This document shows, in pieces, positions 16,372-25,261 of a stretch of 64,000 nt of DNA. Origin of the DNA: an uncultured Saprospiraceae bacterium (GTDB lineage: Bacteria; Bacteroidota; Bacteroidia; Chitinophagales; Saprospiraceae). The notes beneath the pieces were generated by a model. It saw only the letters and a program-made list of their open reading frames with translations. It was not told where the DNA came from and ran no database searches. The DNA is taken from positions 124,001 through 188,000 of the forward strand of contig CALIAU010000001.1 of the NCBI GenBank assembly GCA_938045585.1, in the 5' to 3' direction. Each line of letters starts with the position of its first letter. Positions within the stretch are counted from its first letter, which is position 1. The position numbers and the translations under genes were made by a program.

Positions 16372-18273
16372 ATGGGCGAACAACGGGTTTCCTCTCTTAG
16401 AAGTAAAAAGAATATGCAGCTCTTTGTATCTTCTTTATTGTCTGATGTCCAGGCTTTAGAGCATATGTTGGAACGAGATATGTTTGAGAAAGGGATAACA
16501 CGCATTGGTGCAGAACAGGAAATGGTAATGGTCAAATCGGATAACTTTAAACCTGCTACAATAGCCATGGAAGCCCTAGATGCAATGAAGAATTATGACT
16601 GGGTTGAAACAGAAATAGCACGGTTCAATTTAGAAACAAACCTTACACCTGCAGAGTTAAAAGGGACATGTTTTTCAAACTTAGAAAAAGAAAATCAAAA
16701 GAAGCTAGACCTTATCCAAGAGAAGCTAGATAAAATGGACACGAAATATGTTCTAACAGGCATCCTTCCCACGCTTAGAAAGTATCATCTACACTTAAAA
16801 AATCTTACACCAAAAAAAAGATATAAAGCCTTATTAGATTCTATTAAAGCACAACAACTTGGTAGCTCATTTGAACTAAAGCTAGTAGGAATAGATGAGT
16901 TGCTCGTTAAACATGATTCTGCTCTTTTAGAAGCGTGCAATACTAGCTTTCAGATTCATCTTCAAATAGAAGCTAAAGACTTTGTGCAATATTATAATAT
17001 AGCACAAGCCTTAGCAGGGCCCGTAATGGCTATTTCCGCGAATTCGCCCTTAGTCTTTGGAAAAAGGCTCTGGCACGAAAGTAGAATTGCCTTGTTTCAA
17101 CAATCTCTAGATACAAGATCTACACACGAACATATGCGAGAAAGAAGTGCTAGAGTTACATTCGGAAATGATTGGATTCACGATTCTATACTAGATATTT
17201 ATAAGGAAGATATTACACGTTTTAGAGCCTTGATTAGTTCGGATGTAAAAGAAGATTCTCTTAGGACTTTGAAGAAAGGAAAGGTGCCAAAATTGCGTTC
17301 ACTCCAAGTCCATAACTCGACTATTTATAGATGGAATCGACCCTGTTATGGTATCAGCGAAAATGGCCAACCCCACCTGCGTATAGAAAATAGGGTAATT
17401 CCTTCTGGACCTACTGTAATTGATGAGGTAGCGAATGCCGTCTTCTGGATTGGTATTATGATTCATTTTGGAAACACAATACCAGACATTAGAAAGAAGT
17501 TAAGCTTTGCAGATGTACGAGATAATTTTGGGAAGGCTGCAAGATTTGGAATAGATACGCAGTTTAATTGGTTTAAGGACAAAAAGATTGGCGCCTGTGA
17601 TCTAGTGCTTAAACATTTACTTCCTGCTGCACGAAAGGGTTTAGAAAGTAGAAAGGTGAGCAAGAGAGATATCAATAAATATTTGGGTGTCATTGAAGGC
17701 AGAGCTAAAACACATATGAATGGTGCGCGATGGATACTGCGTTCATACACAGAATTGCGTTCCAAAATGAATGAAGATAAAGCACTCTCTATACTTACAT
17801 CTGCCATTATCGAAAATCAACGAAAAAATAAACCAGTGCATACCTGGCCTGCAATTTCTCAAGCCACCTTTGCAGAATACAATCCTTCCGAATTGCTGGT
17901 GTCTGACTTTATGATTACGGATCTATTCACTGTGCAAAAAGATGATATCATAGAATTAGTAGCCAAAATGATGGAATGGAAAGGAATCAAATTTACACCT
18001 GTTGAAGATGTAAAAGGAAATCTAATGGGACTCGTGACCTCTGCCGAATTAATTAAGAACTTATTAAAGCAGAAAAAAACAAAGAAAACCCTTACTGTCA
18101 AAGACATTATGATAAAGGAGTTTGACAAAGTAGGTCCTAAAACGACAATCAAAAAAGCAATGAAGCTTATGCGCAACAGTAAAATTGGTTGTTTACCTGT
18201 GGTCCAAGGCAAAGAACTCATCGGTTTAATTACAGAAAAGGAGTTTTTAGACATTACGGGAAGAATACTCTAA
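16372..18273 (+). CDS. GCS2-type carboxylate-amine ligase-like protein with C-terminal CBS pair
   Basis: About 633 residues. The first 450 or so are a glutamate-cysteine ligase family 2 (YbdK-like) domain: I-G-A-E-Q-E near the N-terminus, A-N-S-P-L-V-F-G-K, and R-I-E-N-R near the middle. The C-terminus (from about residue 515) has two CBS motifs (V-S-D-F-M-I-T-D-L-F-T-V and V-K-D-I-M-I-K-E-F-D), which usually bind adenosyl nucleotides and regulate activity. The fusion suggests energy-state control of an ATP-dependent ligase; the product is unknown. An upstream in-frame ATG at 16264 would add 36 residues unlike the family, so the ATG at 16372 (M-G-E-Q-R) is preferred. Confidence 0.85.
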   Translation: MGEQRVSSLRSKKNMQLFVSSLLSDVQALEHMLERDMFEKGITRIGAEQEMVMVKSDNFKPATIAMEALDAMKNYDWVETEIARFNLETNLTPAELKGTCFSNLEKENQKKLDLIQEKLDKMDTKYVLTGILPTLRKYHLHLKNLTPKKRYKALLDSIKAQQLGSSFELKLVGIDELLVKHDSALLEACNTSFQIHLQIEAKDFVQYYNIAQALAGPVMAISANSPLVFGKRLWHESRIALFQQSLDTRSTHEHMRERSARVTFGNDWIHDSILDIYKEDITRFRALISSDVKEDSLRTLKKGKVPKLRSLQVHNSTIYRWNRPCYGISENGQPHLRIENRVIPSGPTVIDEVANAVFWIGIMIHFGNTIPDIRKKLSFADVRDNFGKAARFGIDTQFNWFKDKKIGACDLVLKHLLPAARKGLESRKVSKRDINKYLGVIEGRAKTHMNGARWILRSYTELRSKMNEDKALSILTSAIIENQRKNKPVHTWPAISQATFAEYNPSELLVSDFMITDLFTVQKDDIIELVAKMMEWKGIKFTPVEDVKGNLMGLVTSAELIKNLLKQKKTKKTLTVKDIMIKEFDKVGPKTTIKKAMKLMRNSKIGCLPVVQGKELIGLITEKEFLDITGRIL

Positions 18274-18320
18274 CTGTTCTCCATTTAAATCTTTATTTTC
18301 GCACATCTTAAACAGAAAGC

Positions 18321-18944
18321 ATGTTCACTATAAATATATATTTAAAGTTCGCTCTAATTGCCGCTACACTAGGCCTTGCATTTTTATTTATGTTCTTAGA
18401 AGGCTTTGGTCCGGGATATTATGTTCCCTTCCTGATCATTGGTTTGATACTATTGGGTAGCTATATATTTTTAGGTACCGTAGGTTCTGCAGCGCAAATG
18501 GTACAGAAAATGGATTTTGACGGAGCAGAGAAACGTCTAGGTTTAACCATGAATCCTAAGTTTCTTTATGTAACAAACAGAGCCTTTTACTATATTCTCA
18601 AAGGATCCATTTTTGCAAATAGACAGGACAATAACGAGGCAGAAGAATTATTTGAAAAAGCACTGGCGCTAAAACTCCCAAGCGATAATGAAAAAGCGAT
18701 GGTATTACTCCAATTAGCAAACATCAACGGAAGTAAAAACAAATGGACTGCTGCAAAAAAATATTTCAGAGACGCCGAAAAACTAAAAGTAACGGAGCCA
18801 CAAATCAAGGAACAAATTGACATGTTCAAAAAAGCAATTAACAATAGTGGTCAGATGAAGTCCCAGGGTATGCGTGGTGGTAAACGCGGAACAAACATGA
18901 TGCAACCAGGCAGCCGTAAAAGAAGACGCCCAAAAATGCGCTAG
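18321..18944 (+). CDS. small TPR-like membrane protein of unknown function
   Basis: A 207-residue protein with two closely spaced hydrophobic helices at the N-terminus (about 8-28 and 34-54), then TPR-like helices (about 65-165, including A-E-E-L-F-E-K-A-L-A-L-K). A very basic tail ends in R-K-R-R-R-P-K-M-R. The tail probably faces the cytoplasm and could touch nucleic acid or the lipid surface; that is inference. It follows the GCS2-CBS gene by 47 bases on the same strand. I do not recognise a named family. Confidence 0.7.
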   Translation: MFTINIYLKFALIAATLGLAFLFMFLEGFGPGYYVPFLIIGLILLGSYIFLGTVGSAAQMVQKMDFDGAEKRLGLTMNPKFLYVTNRAFYYILKGSIFANRQDNNEAEELFEKALALKLPSDNEKAMVLLQLANINGSKNKWTAAKKYFRDAEKLKVTEPQIKEQIDMFKKAINNSGQMKSQGMRGGKRGTNMMQPGSRKRRRPKMR

Positions 18945-18985
18945 AAGTCTGATACCTCATTGAATTCCCTTAAAAGCACCCAGCT

Positions 18986-19008
18986 ATTCGTAGGTTGCAC
19001 CTACGAAT
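18986..19008. repeat. palindromic repeat GTAGGT/ACCTAC, copy 3
   Basis: A perfect hairpin with 10-bp arms ATTCGTAGGT and ACCTACGAAT, identical over 29 bases (with CCATAT after it) to copy 1 near recX. It lies downstream of the convergent genes at 18.9 kb (plus) and uvrC (minus), and 37 bases from the 8-base tandem array. Confidence 0.7.
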
Positions 19009-19044
19009 CCATATTATGCCCTCGCAAACACCTTACTCTTCTTT

Positions 19045-19084
19045 AAGTCCGTTAGTCCGTTAGTCCGTTCGTCTGTTCGTCCGT
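19045..19084. repeat. 8-base tandem array crossing the end of uvrC
   Basis: Five 8-base units: AAGTCCGT, TAGTCCGT, TAGTCCGT, TCGTCTGT and TCGTCCGT. The first unit ends in the uvrC stop region (19052-19054), and the other four encode the last ten or so residues of UvrC, giving its T-D-E-Q-T-N-G-L-T-D tail. The array is therefore partly coding. Confidence 0.65.
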
Positions 19085-20914
19085 TCCATCCATTAATCCC
19101 TCTACGTCCCCCGGCTCTCCCAAAAAATAACTAATTATCTTCTTAGCATGAGCAGGCCCAATAAGTTCTTGCAACTCGGCCTCACTCGCTTCTTTAACCC
19201 GTTTTACTGATCCAAATTCTACCAATAATTTATTTGCAGTCTTTTCACCAATGCCAGGAATCTTTGTGAGCTCTGTCCCCAAGAAATTTATCGAGCGCTT
19301 ATCTCTATGGAAGTTGATCGCAAATCGATGCGCCTCATTTCTCAATTGCTGAATGAGTTTTAAGGATTCAGATTTCTTATTAATATAAAGAGGAATCGGA
19401 TCTTCTGGGAAATAGATTTCTTCAAGGCGTTTAGCGATACCTATTAGAGTGATTTTCTTTTCGATGCCCAGCTCCTTAAAAATTTCAAACGCTGCGCTCA
19501 GTTGTCCCTTGCCACCATCTATGACAACTAACTGAGGAAGAGGCTGATTTTCCTTAAGGAGTCGCGTATATCTACGAGTTACTACCTCCTTCATGGATGC
19601 AAAATCATCAGGGCCAATTACAGTTTTAATGTTGAATTTCCTGTAATCTTTTTTCGATGGCCTTGCATTCTTGAAAACAACACAACTCGATGTCGGATTT
19701 GTTCCTTGAATATTGGAGTTGTCAAAGCACTCGATGTGCAGGGCAAGCTGATCCATTTGTAAGTCCTCCTTTAGAGTATTCAATATGCGCTCAGCAGGGG
19801 TGATTTTCTTTATCTTATTAATTGCCTCTTTCTTTTTCTGTAACATGAAATACTTCATGTTTTTTTCGGCAAGTGCGAGTAGTTTGCGTTTGTCACCTAT
19901 CTGGGGAATCGTAGTAGTAATATCCACCTCAATGGTTTCGATAGGGAAGGGGACTATAATTTCTGGCGCGATACTATTAAACTTCTCTCTTAGCCTATTT
20001 ATACCAAAGGCAAGTAATTGCTCCTTATCTTCATTTAGGTTTTTTTTCATCTCAACTGTGTCCGTATTGATAAGTGCACCGTTTATAATTTTTAGATAAT
20101 TCACATAGGCATGTGTCTCGTCATCAATAAATGAAAACACATCTACATCACGAATGGTTGTACTTACCACCATAGACTTTGCTTGGTAGTCCTGTAAGAC
20201 TTCTAGCTTTTCTTTTATGCGTTGAGCTTCTTCAAACTGCATATTTCCTGCATAAAAATCCATCATGTCATTGATGTAGTCTTTCACTGGCCTAAAGTTG
20301 CCTTTTAAAATATTTTTAACCTGATCAATTTTTTTTAGATAGTCTTCTTCTGATTCTTCACCTACGCAGGGTCCTTTACAATTTTTAATATGGTATTCTA
20401 AACACACACTAAATTTACCAGCGGAAATATTTTTTTCAGATAGATTGAGAGTACAGGTACGTAAAGGAAATAAGCGCTTTATTAGCTCCAATAAAATTTT
20501 GACCTGGTACTTTGAAGTATAGGGCCCTAAATAAGTAGATCCATCACGTATTACTCTGCGCGTAAAAAAGACGCGAGGGAAGGGTTCTTTTTTTATGCAT
20601 ATATAGGTATAGGATTTACCATCCTTAAGCATAACATTATACCTAGGCTGCAGTCTTTTTATAAGTGTGTTCTCTAGTAAAAGTGCATCCTGCTCTGTAT
20701 CTACTACGGTAAATTCTAAGTTATGTGCATTTTTTACCAGCGTTTTAGTTTTAAACGCTTGATGTTTTTTTGAGCCAAAATAGGAAGCAGTACGGCTGCG
20801 TAAATCCTTCGCCTTGCCTACATAAAGGACGATTCCGTGCTTGTCCAAGAATCTGTAAATTCCAGGTTCGCGTGGTATATTATCCGCTATCTTTTTATAA
20901 TCCTCGGTTAGCAA
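19052..20914 (-). CDS. uvrC: excinuclease ABC subunit C
   Basis: A 620-residue UvrC, which makes both incisions in nucleotide excision repair. In order: a GIY-YIG nuclease domain (G-I-Y-R-F about 18-22, L-Y-V-G-K-A about 30-35), the UVR motif for UvrB (about 205-240), an RNase H-like second nuclease with D-N-S-N-I-Q-G near 395, and C-terminal helix-hairpin-helix motifs (I-P-G-I-G-E-K-T-A-N near 555). Its last residues are encoded by an 8-base tandem array and have no family counterpart. It starts 2 bases after mgsA and so shares its transcript. Confidence 0.96.
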   Translation of the reverse strand: MLTEDYKKIADNIPREPGIYRFLDKHGIVLYVGKAKDLRSRTASYFGSKKHQAFKTKTLVKNAHNLEFTVVDTEQDALLLENTLIKRLQPRYNVMLKDGKSYTYICIKKEPFPRVFFTRRVIRDGSTYLGPYTSKYQVKILLELIKRLFPLRTCTLNLSEKNISAGKFSVCLEYHIKNCKGPCVGEESEEDYLKKIDQVKNILKGNFRPVKDYINDMMDFYAGNMQFEEAQRIKEKLEVLQDYQAKSMVVSTTIRDVDVFSFIDDETHAYVNYLKIINGALINTDTVEMKKNLNEDKEQLLAFGINRLREKFNSIAPEIIVPFPIETIEVDITTTIPQIGDKRKLLALAEKNMKYFMLQKKKEAINKIKKITPAERILNTLKEDLQMDQLALHIECFDNSNIQGTNPTSSCVVFKNARPSKKDYRKFNIKTVIGPDDFASMKEVVTRRYTRLLKENQPLPQLVVIDGGKGQLSAAFEIFKELGIEKKITLIGIAKRLEEIYFPEDPIPLYINKKSESLKLIQQLRNEAHRFAINFHRDKRSINFLGTELTKIPGIGEKTANKLLVEFGSVKRVKEASEAELQELIGPAHAKKIISYFLGEPGDVEGLMDGTDEQTNGLTD

Positions 20915-20916
20915 TT

Positions 20917-21297
20917 TTATTTTTTGAAGTGATATTCTATGCCGCGTAATAAGTAAAAGGCTGCCTTGGGATTTGTTGCCAGTGGTACATTATGCACATC
21001 ACATTGTCTCATCAACATTTGCACGTCGGGTTCATGTGGATGTTTGTCTAAAGGATCTCTAAAAAAAATAACCATATCAATCTTACCGGTGGCAACCAAG
21101 GTGGCAATCTGAGCATCCCCTCCAAGAGGTCCTGAAAGTAGGGGAGTAACTTCAAAGCCTTCGTTTGCTATGTGCTTGCCTGTTGTGCCTGTTGCATACA
21201 GATTTGCATCATCTAAAAACTTCTTGTTTGACATGATAAAAGAAACCATTTCAGCTTTTTTCCCATCATGAGCGATTAATGCCAGGTTTATACTCAT
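20917..21297 (-). CDS. mgsA: methylglyoxal synthase
   Basis: A 126-residue enzyme converting dihydroxyacetone phosphate to methylglyoxal, the phosphate-starvation bypass of glycolysis. Family motifs are A-L-I-A-H-D-x-K-K, T-G-T-T-G, S-G-P-L-G-G-D and F-F-R-D-P-L; the aspartate in G-G-D-A-Q and the histidine in K-H-P-H correspond to catalytic and binding positions. It is about 25 residues shorter than the E. coli enzyme because the C-terminal extension is absent. It forms a two-gene unit with uvrC (2-base gap), a pairing with no obvious biochemical reason unless repair of methylglyoxal damage to DNA is involved, which is speculation. Confidence 0.92.
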   Translation of the reverse strand: MSINLALIAHDGKKAEMVSFIMSNKKFLDDANLYATGTTGKHIANEGFEVTPLLSGPLGGDAQIATLVATGKIDMVIFFRDPLDKHPHEPDVQMLMRQCDVHNVPLATNPKAAFYLLRGIEYHFKK

Positions 21298-21390
21298 ATT
21301 TTCATTTATTTTCCAAAGTTACGCATCAATACTTGTCTTTTAGTAAAAGCTTCTATAGCTTTTCACTAAATTTATTACAAAGCTAGAATT

Positions 21391-24141
21391 ATGAGACTAT
21401 TTGCCTTTTTCAGTGCCTTCTTCTTTTGTGCAGGATTATTTGCGCAAGGAAATAAAATCATGGATCCCTCAGTCTATGAATCATGGAATAGAATAGCAGA
21501 TGAACAAATTTCTGATAATGGAGATTGGATTAGTTATAATCTTACACCGGGTAAAGGAGATAAGACTCTGGTAATATATAATAATAGAAATCAAGAAGAG
21601 TATACTTACCCCAGATCTGCTTCTACAAAAATAGATCGATCAAATAATTTCCTTTCATTTCTGACTAGTCCTCCCGAAAAGAAGATCAAAGAAATGAAAA
21701 GAAAAAAGGTGAAGAAGAAAAAAATGCCCAAGGACACCTTAAAGATTTTTAAGACGAAGACCTTAGATGTAGAGAATTTAGGGGCAGTAAAATCCTATAA
21801 GCTTCCTAAAGATTGGGGTAATTTCATAGCCTATCATTTAGCAGACAAACGGGATACAAGTAAGACAGTAAAAAAGCAATCTAAAAAGAATGGATCTACA
21901 CTCGTCTTATATAATGTGTATACAGGATGGAGAGATAGTTTGCATTATATTACAGAATACGCCATTGCAGATAAAGGCAAATTTGTAACAGCTATAAGCA
22001 CAGGAAAAGACAGTACGGAGGAAGAGCATCTTGTTGTATATGATCTTATAGCAAAATCTTCAGATAAGATAAAAGGACAACATCATGGATTCCATAATAT
22101 GGTAATTAGCCCTCAGGGGAATTATGTGTCTTATATGGAAAATAGAGATAGCAGTGAGAAAGCGCAGATCCCTAATTATTCATTTAATCTATATGATATT
22201 AAGGCAAAAACATCCAAGAGAATACGGAATCCTCGATCAACCAATCTAATTCTAAGTAAAGATAGAAAACCCGTATTTTCTGAGGACGAAACACGTATGT
22301 ATTTTGGAATGGCTCCTCAGCCAGTTGTGCAGGATACAAATTTATTGGAAGAAGAAATCGTAAATGTTGAAGTGTGGACAAGCAATGATAAGATATTGTA
22401 CACCCAAAAGGAAGTTAGATTAAAAGACGAAAAAAAGAAATCATATTTATATGCCTATGACATCATTTTTGGAAAATCCTTGCCACTAGGTTCTGAGGAA
22501 ATTCCAAATGTGCAATTGTCTGAAAAAAAGAACAGTAAATATGCCTTTGGAATCCATAATGAATCCTACTCTGAAACTATTTCATGGAAAGGCTACCCCT
22601 ACAATGATCTCTACATTATAAACGTGGAAACGGGTGAACGGAAAAAAGTCCTAAGTAAAGAAGAAGGAAGAATGCGCATCTCTCCAAATGGAACGCATGC
22701 TTACTGGTATAATGGGGAAGAGAAAAAACACAAGAGTGTTGATCTTGCTACAGGTCAAATCCATGAGCTAACAAACACTTCCATTGGTACATTTTATAAT
22801 GAACGCCATGATGCACCGAGTAATCCAAGATCGTACGGCGTTGCAGCCTGGTCCAAAGATGAAAAGTTTGTCTATGTATACGATCGTTTTGATATCTGGA
22901 AAATCGCTGCAGATGGTAGCACACGGGAAAAAATAACAGATGGTAGAACAGACAAACTTGTACACAGATATATTTCGCTCGACAAAGAAGACAGCGCTAT
23001 TAAACAGGATAGTTCTATAATGATCTATCTATTTAATGAGACAGATAAGTCCAGTGGCTATGGTATGCTTGATCTTAATACCAATGTGATGACCGAATTG
23101 CGTACGGGTAATTTTAGATATGATTCGAGCCCTTTAAAAGCGAGAAAATCGAATGATTTCGTGTATACACGAGAAGACTTTGACGAGTTTCCAAACCTAA
23201 TAGCTACAGATATGGGAATGGAAGAAGCGCAAATTGTGAGTGATGCGAATCCGCAACAAAAGGACTATCTCTGGGGTGATGCCGAATTGTATACTTGGAC
23301 AAATGAAAAAGGAGAAAAGCTAGAAGGGTTATTGATTAAACCTGATAATTTTAATCCTGCTGCCAAATACCCTATGATAGTAAATTTCTACGAACGATCA
23401 TCGGATAGACTATACAGACACAGAGCACCGGAACCGCATCGATCTACTATAAACTATAGTTACTATGTAAATAAGGGCTTTGTCATTTTTAATCCGGATG
23501 TTACTTATAATATCGGTTATCCAGGAGAGAGTTGTTACGAGGATGTTATTTCAGGTGTAGAAAGTCTTATGGAAAATCCTTGGGTTGATAAGAAAAATAT
23601 TGGTGTCCAAGGGCATAGCTGGGGAGGTTACCAAATCGCCCATTTGCTTACAAAAACAGACATCTTTAAATGTGCAGAAGCAGGTGCTCCTGTAGTAAAT
23701 ATGATTAGTGCCTACGGGGGAATTCGTTGGAGGTCTGGAATGAGTAGAATGTTCCAATACGAAAAAACGCAAAGTAGATTGGGAGCAACTCTTTGGGAAA
23801 ACCCTGATCTCTATCTGGAAAACTCACCCATATTTAATATTGACAAAGTAAACACACCTGTCTTAATCTTACACAATGATAAAGACGGTGCAGTGCCTTG
23901 GTACCAGGGAATCGAATATTTCGTAGCTCTAAGAAGACTGGGTAAGCCTGCATGGTTATTAAATTATAATGGAGAACCGCATTGGCCGGTAAAGTGGCAA
24001 AATAGAATGGACTTTAATAAACGTATGGAACAGTTTTTTAGTCATTATCTCCTAGGTGAACCTATGCCAGAATGGATGCGTTCAGGTGTTGCTCCTATTG
24101 ATAAAGGAATTAACCAAGGCTTTGAACCTGCACGCAATTAA
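21391..24141 (+). CDS. S9 family serine peptidase (prolyl oligopeptidase fold), secreted
   Basis: A 916-residue exported peptidase. The signal peptide (1-18) ends F-A-Q. A long beta-propeller region (about 25-640, with WD/PD40-like strands and a Lys-rich insert around 95-115) leads to an alpha/beta-hydrolase domain with the nucleophile S743 in G-H-S-W-G-G-Y, the aspartate in H-N-D-K-D-G, and the histidine in G-E-P-H-W-P near the end. Such proteins cleave short peptides, often after proline or as dipeptidyl peptidases. Its last four bases overlap the end of the convergent hupE gene. Confidence 0.9.
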   Translation: MRLFAFFSAFFFCAGLFAQGNKIMDPSVYESWNRIADEQISDNGDWISYNLTPGKGDKTLVIYNNRNQEEYTYPRSASTKIDRSNNFLSFLTSPPEKKIKEMKRKKVKKKKMPKDTLKIFKTKTLDVENLGAVKSYKLPKDWGNFIAYHLADKRDTSKTVKKQSKKNGSTLVLYNVYTGWRDSLHYITEYAIADKGKFVTAISTGKDSTEEEHLVVYDLIAKSSDKIKGQHHGFHNMVISPQGNYVSYMENRDSSEKAQIPNYSFNLYDIKAKTSKRIRNPRSTNLILSKDRKPVFSEDETRMYFGMAPQPVVQDTNLLEEEIVNVEVWTSNDKILYTQKEVRLKDEKKKSYLYAYDIIFGKSLPLGSEEIPNVQLSEKKNSKYAFGIHNESYSETISWKGYPYNDLYIINVETGERKKVLSKEEGRMRISPNGTHAYWYNGEEKKHKSVDLATGQIHELTNTSIGTFYNERHDAPSNPRSYGVAAWSKDEKFVYVYDRFDIWKIAADGSTREKITDGRTDKLVHRYISLDKEDSAIKQDSSIMIYLFNETDKSSGYGMLDLNTNVMTELRTGNFRYDSSPLKARKSNDFVYTREDFDEFPNLIATDMGMEEAQIVSDANPQQKDYLWGDAELYTWTNEKGEKLEGLLIKPDNFNPAAKYPMIVNFYERSSDRLYRHRAPEPHRSTINYSYYVNKGFVIFNPDVTYNIGYPGESCYEDVISGVESLMENPWVDKKNIGVQGHSWGGYQIAHLLTKTDIFKCAEAGAPVVNMISAYGGIRWRSGMSRMFQYEKTQSRLGATLWENPDLYLENSPIFNIDKVNTPVLILHNDKDGAVPWYQGIEYFVALRRLGKPAWLLNYNGEPHWPVKWQNRMDFNKRMEQFFSHYLLGEPMPEWMRSGVAPIDKGINQGFEPARN

Positions 24142-24695
24142 AAAAGTAGAGAAGCAGCAATTAGGATAATAAGTATCGACATACCAAGCACATATATACG
24201 CGCAGGTATTTTAAATAGCTGAGTTAAGATATAGGTGAATAGGAGTGTAACAAGAACGATACACACCTGTCCTGCTTCAACTCCTAGATTGAATGAGAAA
24301 AGTGGACCCACTACGCTATCTTCTCTCCCTAGAATTGCAGATAAATAGTTGGAAAATCCAAGTCCATGGATGAAGCCAAAAACAAGAGCAAGGACATAGT
24401 TAAAGCTATGATTCCTATTTTGTTTTCCATAGCTTAGTATATTACTCAGCGCAGTAAGGATAATAGTCACAGGAATTAAAAATTCTATAATATCCATGTT
24501 TACTTGCACGATGTTAAATACAGAAAGAGCAAGCGTCAATGAATGACCAATTGTAAACGCGGTTACTAATATTAGAACCCGCTTCCATTCTTTAAAAGGA
24601 TAGATTATTGTCAAGGCCAATACAAAGAGGATATGATCGTAGGCCTGCGGGTCTAGAATATGTTCAAGCCCTAATTCAAAATACGTAGAAAACAT
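24138..24695 (-). CDS. HupE/UreJ-family membrane protein
   Basis: A 185-residue inner-membrane protein with about six helices. The family pattern is clear: G-L-E-H-I-L-D-P-x-A-Y-D-H-I-L-F at about 9-24, the helix G-H-S-L-T-L-A-L, and G-F-I-H-G-L-G-F-S-N near 112-120. Conserved histidines in these motifs are thought to bind metal; family members have been tied to nickel or cobalt uptake, but many lie away from hydrogenase or urease genes, as here. It sits 7 bases after merC on the same strand, suggesting a shared metal-related role. Confidence 0.85.
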   Translation of the reverse strand: MFSTYFELGLEHILDPQAYDHILFVLALTIIYPFKEWKRVLILVTAFTIGHSLTLALSVFNIVQVNMDIIEFLIPVTIILTALSNILSYGKQNRNHSFNYVLALVFGFIHGLGFSNYLSAILGREDSVVGPLFSFNLGVEAGQVCIVLVTLLFTYILTQLFKIPARIYVLGMSILIILIAASLLF

Positions 24696-24702
24696 GTTCT
24701 TG

Positions 24703-25086
24703 TTATTTGTGGCTTATCCTCCAATTAATAAAGTGAGATAAGGCAATGAGAAGTCCACCTGCTGTTGTCATAATAATATGTCCTCCCACAAAATTTGCCA
24801 ATCCTAAAAGAAAGATAAAAAATCCTAAAGAAGCAATCAAAAGTGGTTTGCTATTGTTATGCTTTTTCTTGTACGAATACCAAAGCGAGATAAACGCAAT
24901 TGAAAAACTAACTAATAGAAAAAGAACTTCAACAAAGGTGTGATCTAAGTTACTAGAAGAAGAAATTACGCCAAAGGTAATAGCGATGGGAAGGATAGAG
25001 CAATGCAAGGCGCATAGCAGCGCAACCGCCATACCTATAATATCTGCCTTTGTTCTATATTTTTCTTCCATTCCTAAATGCAACAT
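24703..25086 (-). CDS. MerC-domain membrane protein
   Basis: A 127-residue membrane protein with four helices. The MerC signature is C-A-L-H-C at about residues 25-29, in the first helix, which provides the metal-binding cysteine pair. MerC proteins transport mercury in resistance operons, but chromosomal Bacteroidota forms with no other mer genes, as here, are more likely concerned with zinc or another essential metal. Start choice: the ATG at 25086 lies within a TGCAAC-ATG-GTTGCA palindrome; a second ATG at 25071 (M-E-E-K-Y) would put that palindrome just upstream and may be the true start. Confidence 0.8.
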   Translation of the reverse strand: MLHLGMEEKYRTKADIIGMAVALLCALHCSILPIAITFGVISSSSNLDHTFVEVLFLLVSFSIAFISLWYSYKKKHNNSKPLLIASLGFFIFLLGLANFVGGHIIMTTAGGLLIALSHFINWRISHK

Positions 25087-25093
25087 GGTTGCA
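25079..25093. promoter_or_regulatory. candidate Fur/Zur-type operator over the merC start
   Basis: A perfect inverted repeat TGCAAC-N3-GTTGCA, with the spacer on the minus strand being the CAT of CAACCATG, covers the upstream merC start codon. Fur-superfamily repressors bind AT-rich palindromes of this sort and often control metal membrane proteins. No regulator gene is near, so the assignment rests on position and symmetry only. Confidence 0.4.
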
Positions 25094-25193
25094 AATATAG
25101 TTTTTGTTTGAAATAGTAAAGGAAATTGGGTCTCTTTTGTTCAATTTATGACACAAAGAAATCGCTAAAGTAGCTTTTACAGGATAGAAAAAA

Positions 25194-25235
25194 GGAAGCA
25201 CGCAGAGTCTTTTGGGGTTATCTAATCGTGCTTCC
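25194..25235 (-). terminator. intrinsic terminator upstream of merC
   Basis: Nine-base arms GGAAGCACG (25194-25202) and CGTGCTTCC (25227-25235) pair perfectly. Read on the minus strand the stem is followed at once by TTTTTTC, the form of a rho-independent terminator. It lies about 110 bases upstream of merC with no gene before it on that strand, so it ends either a small unannotated RNA or acts in the merC leader as an attenuator. Confidence 0.55.
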
Positions 25236-25237
25236 AG

Positions 25238-25261
25238 CTTGTAAATAATGAACTTTACAAG
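25238..25261. repeat. hairpin next to the merC-side terminator
   Basis: Perfect 8-bp arms CTTGTAAA and TTTACAAG around an 8-base loop, 3 bases from the terminator stem. The two stems would stack in one RNA if transcribed from the minus strand. Confidence 0.45.

Noticed and set aside
19045-19084. CRISPR-like array
   Set aside because: Units are 8 bases in direct tandem without spacers, and no cas genes are present.
25194-25235. Possible small SRP RNA because of a GGAAGCA motif
   Set aside because: The flanking sequence does not form the SRP helix 8 with its asymmetric loops, and the stem ends as a terminator.
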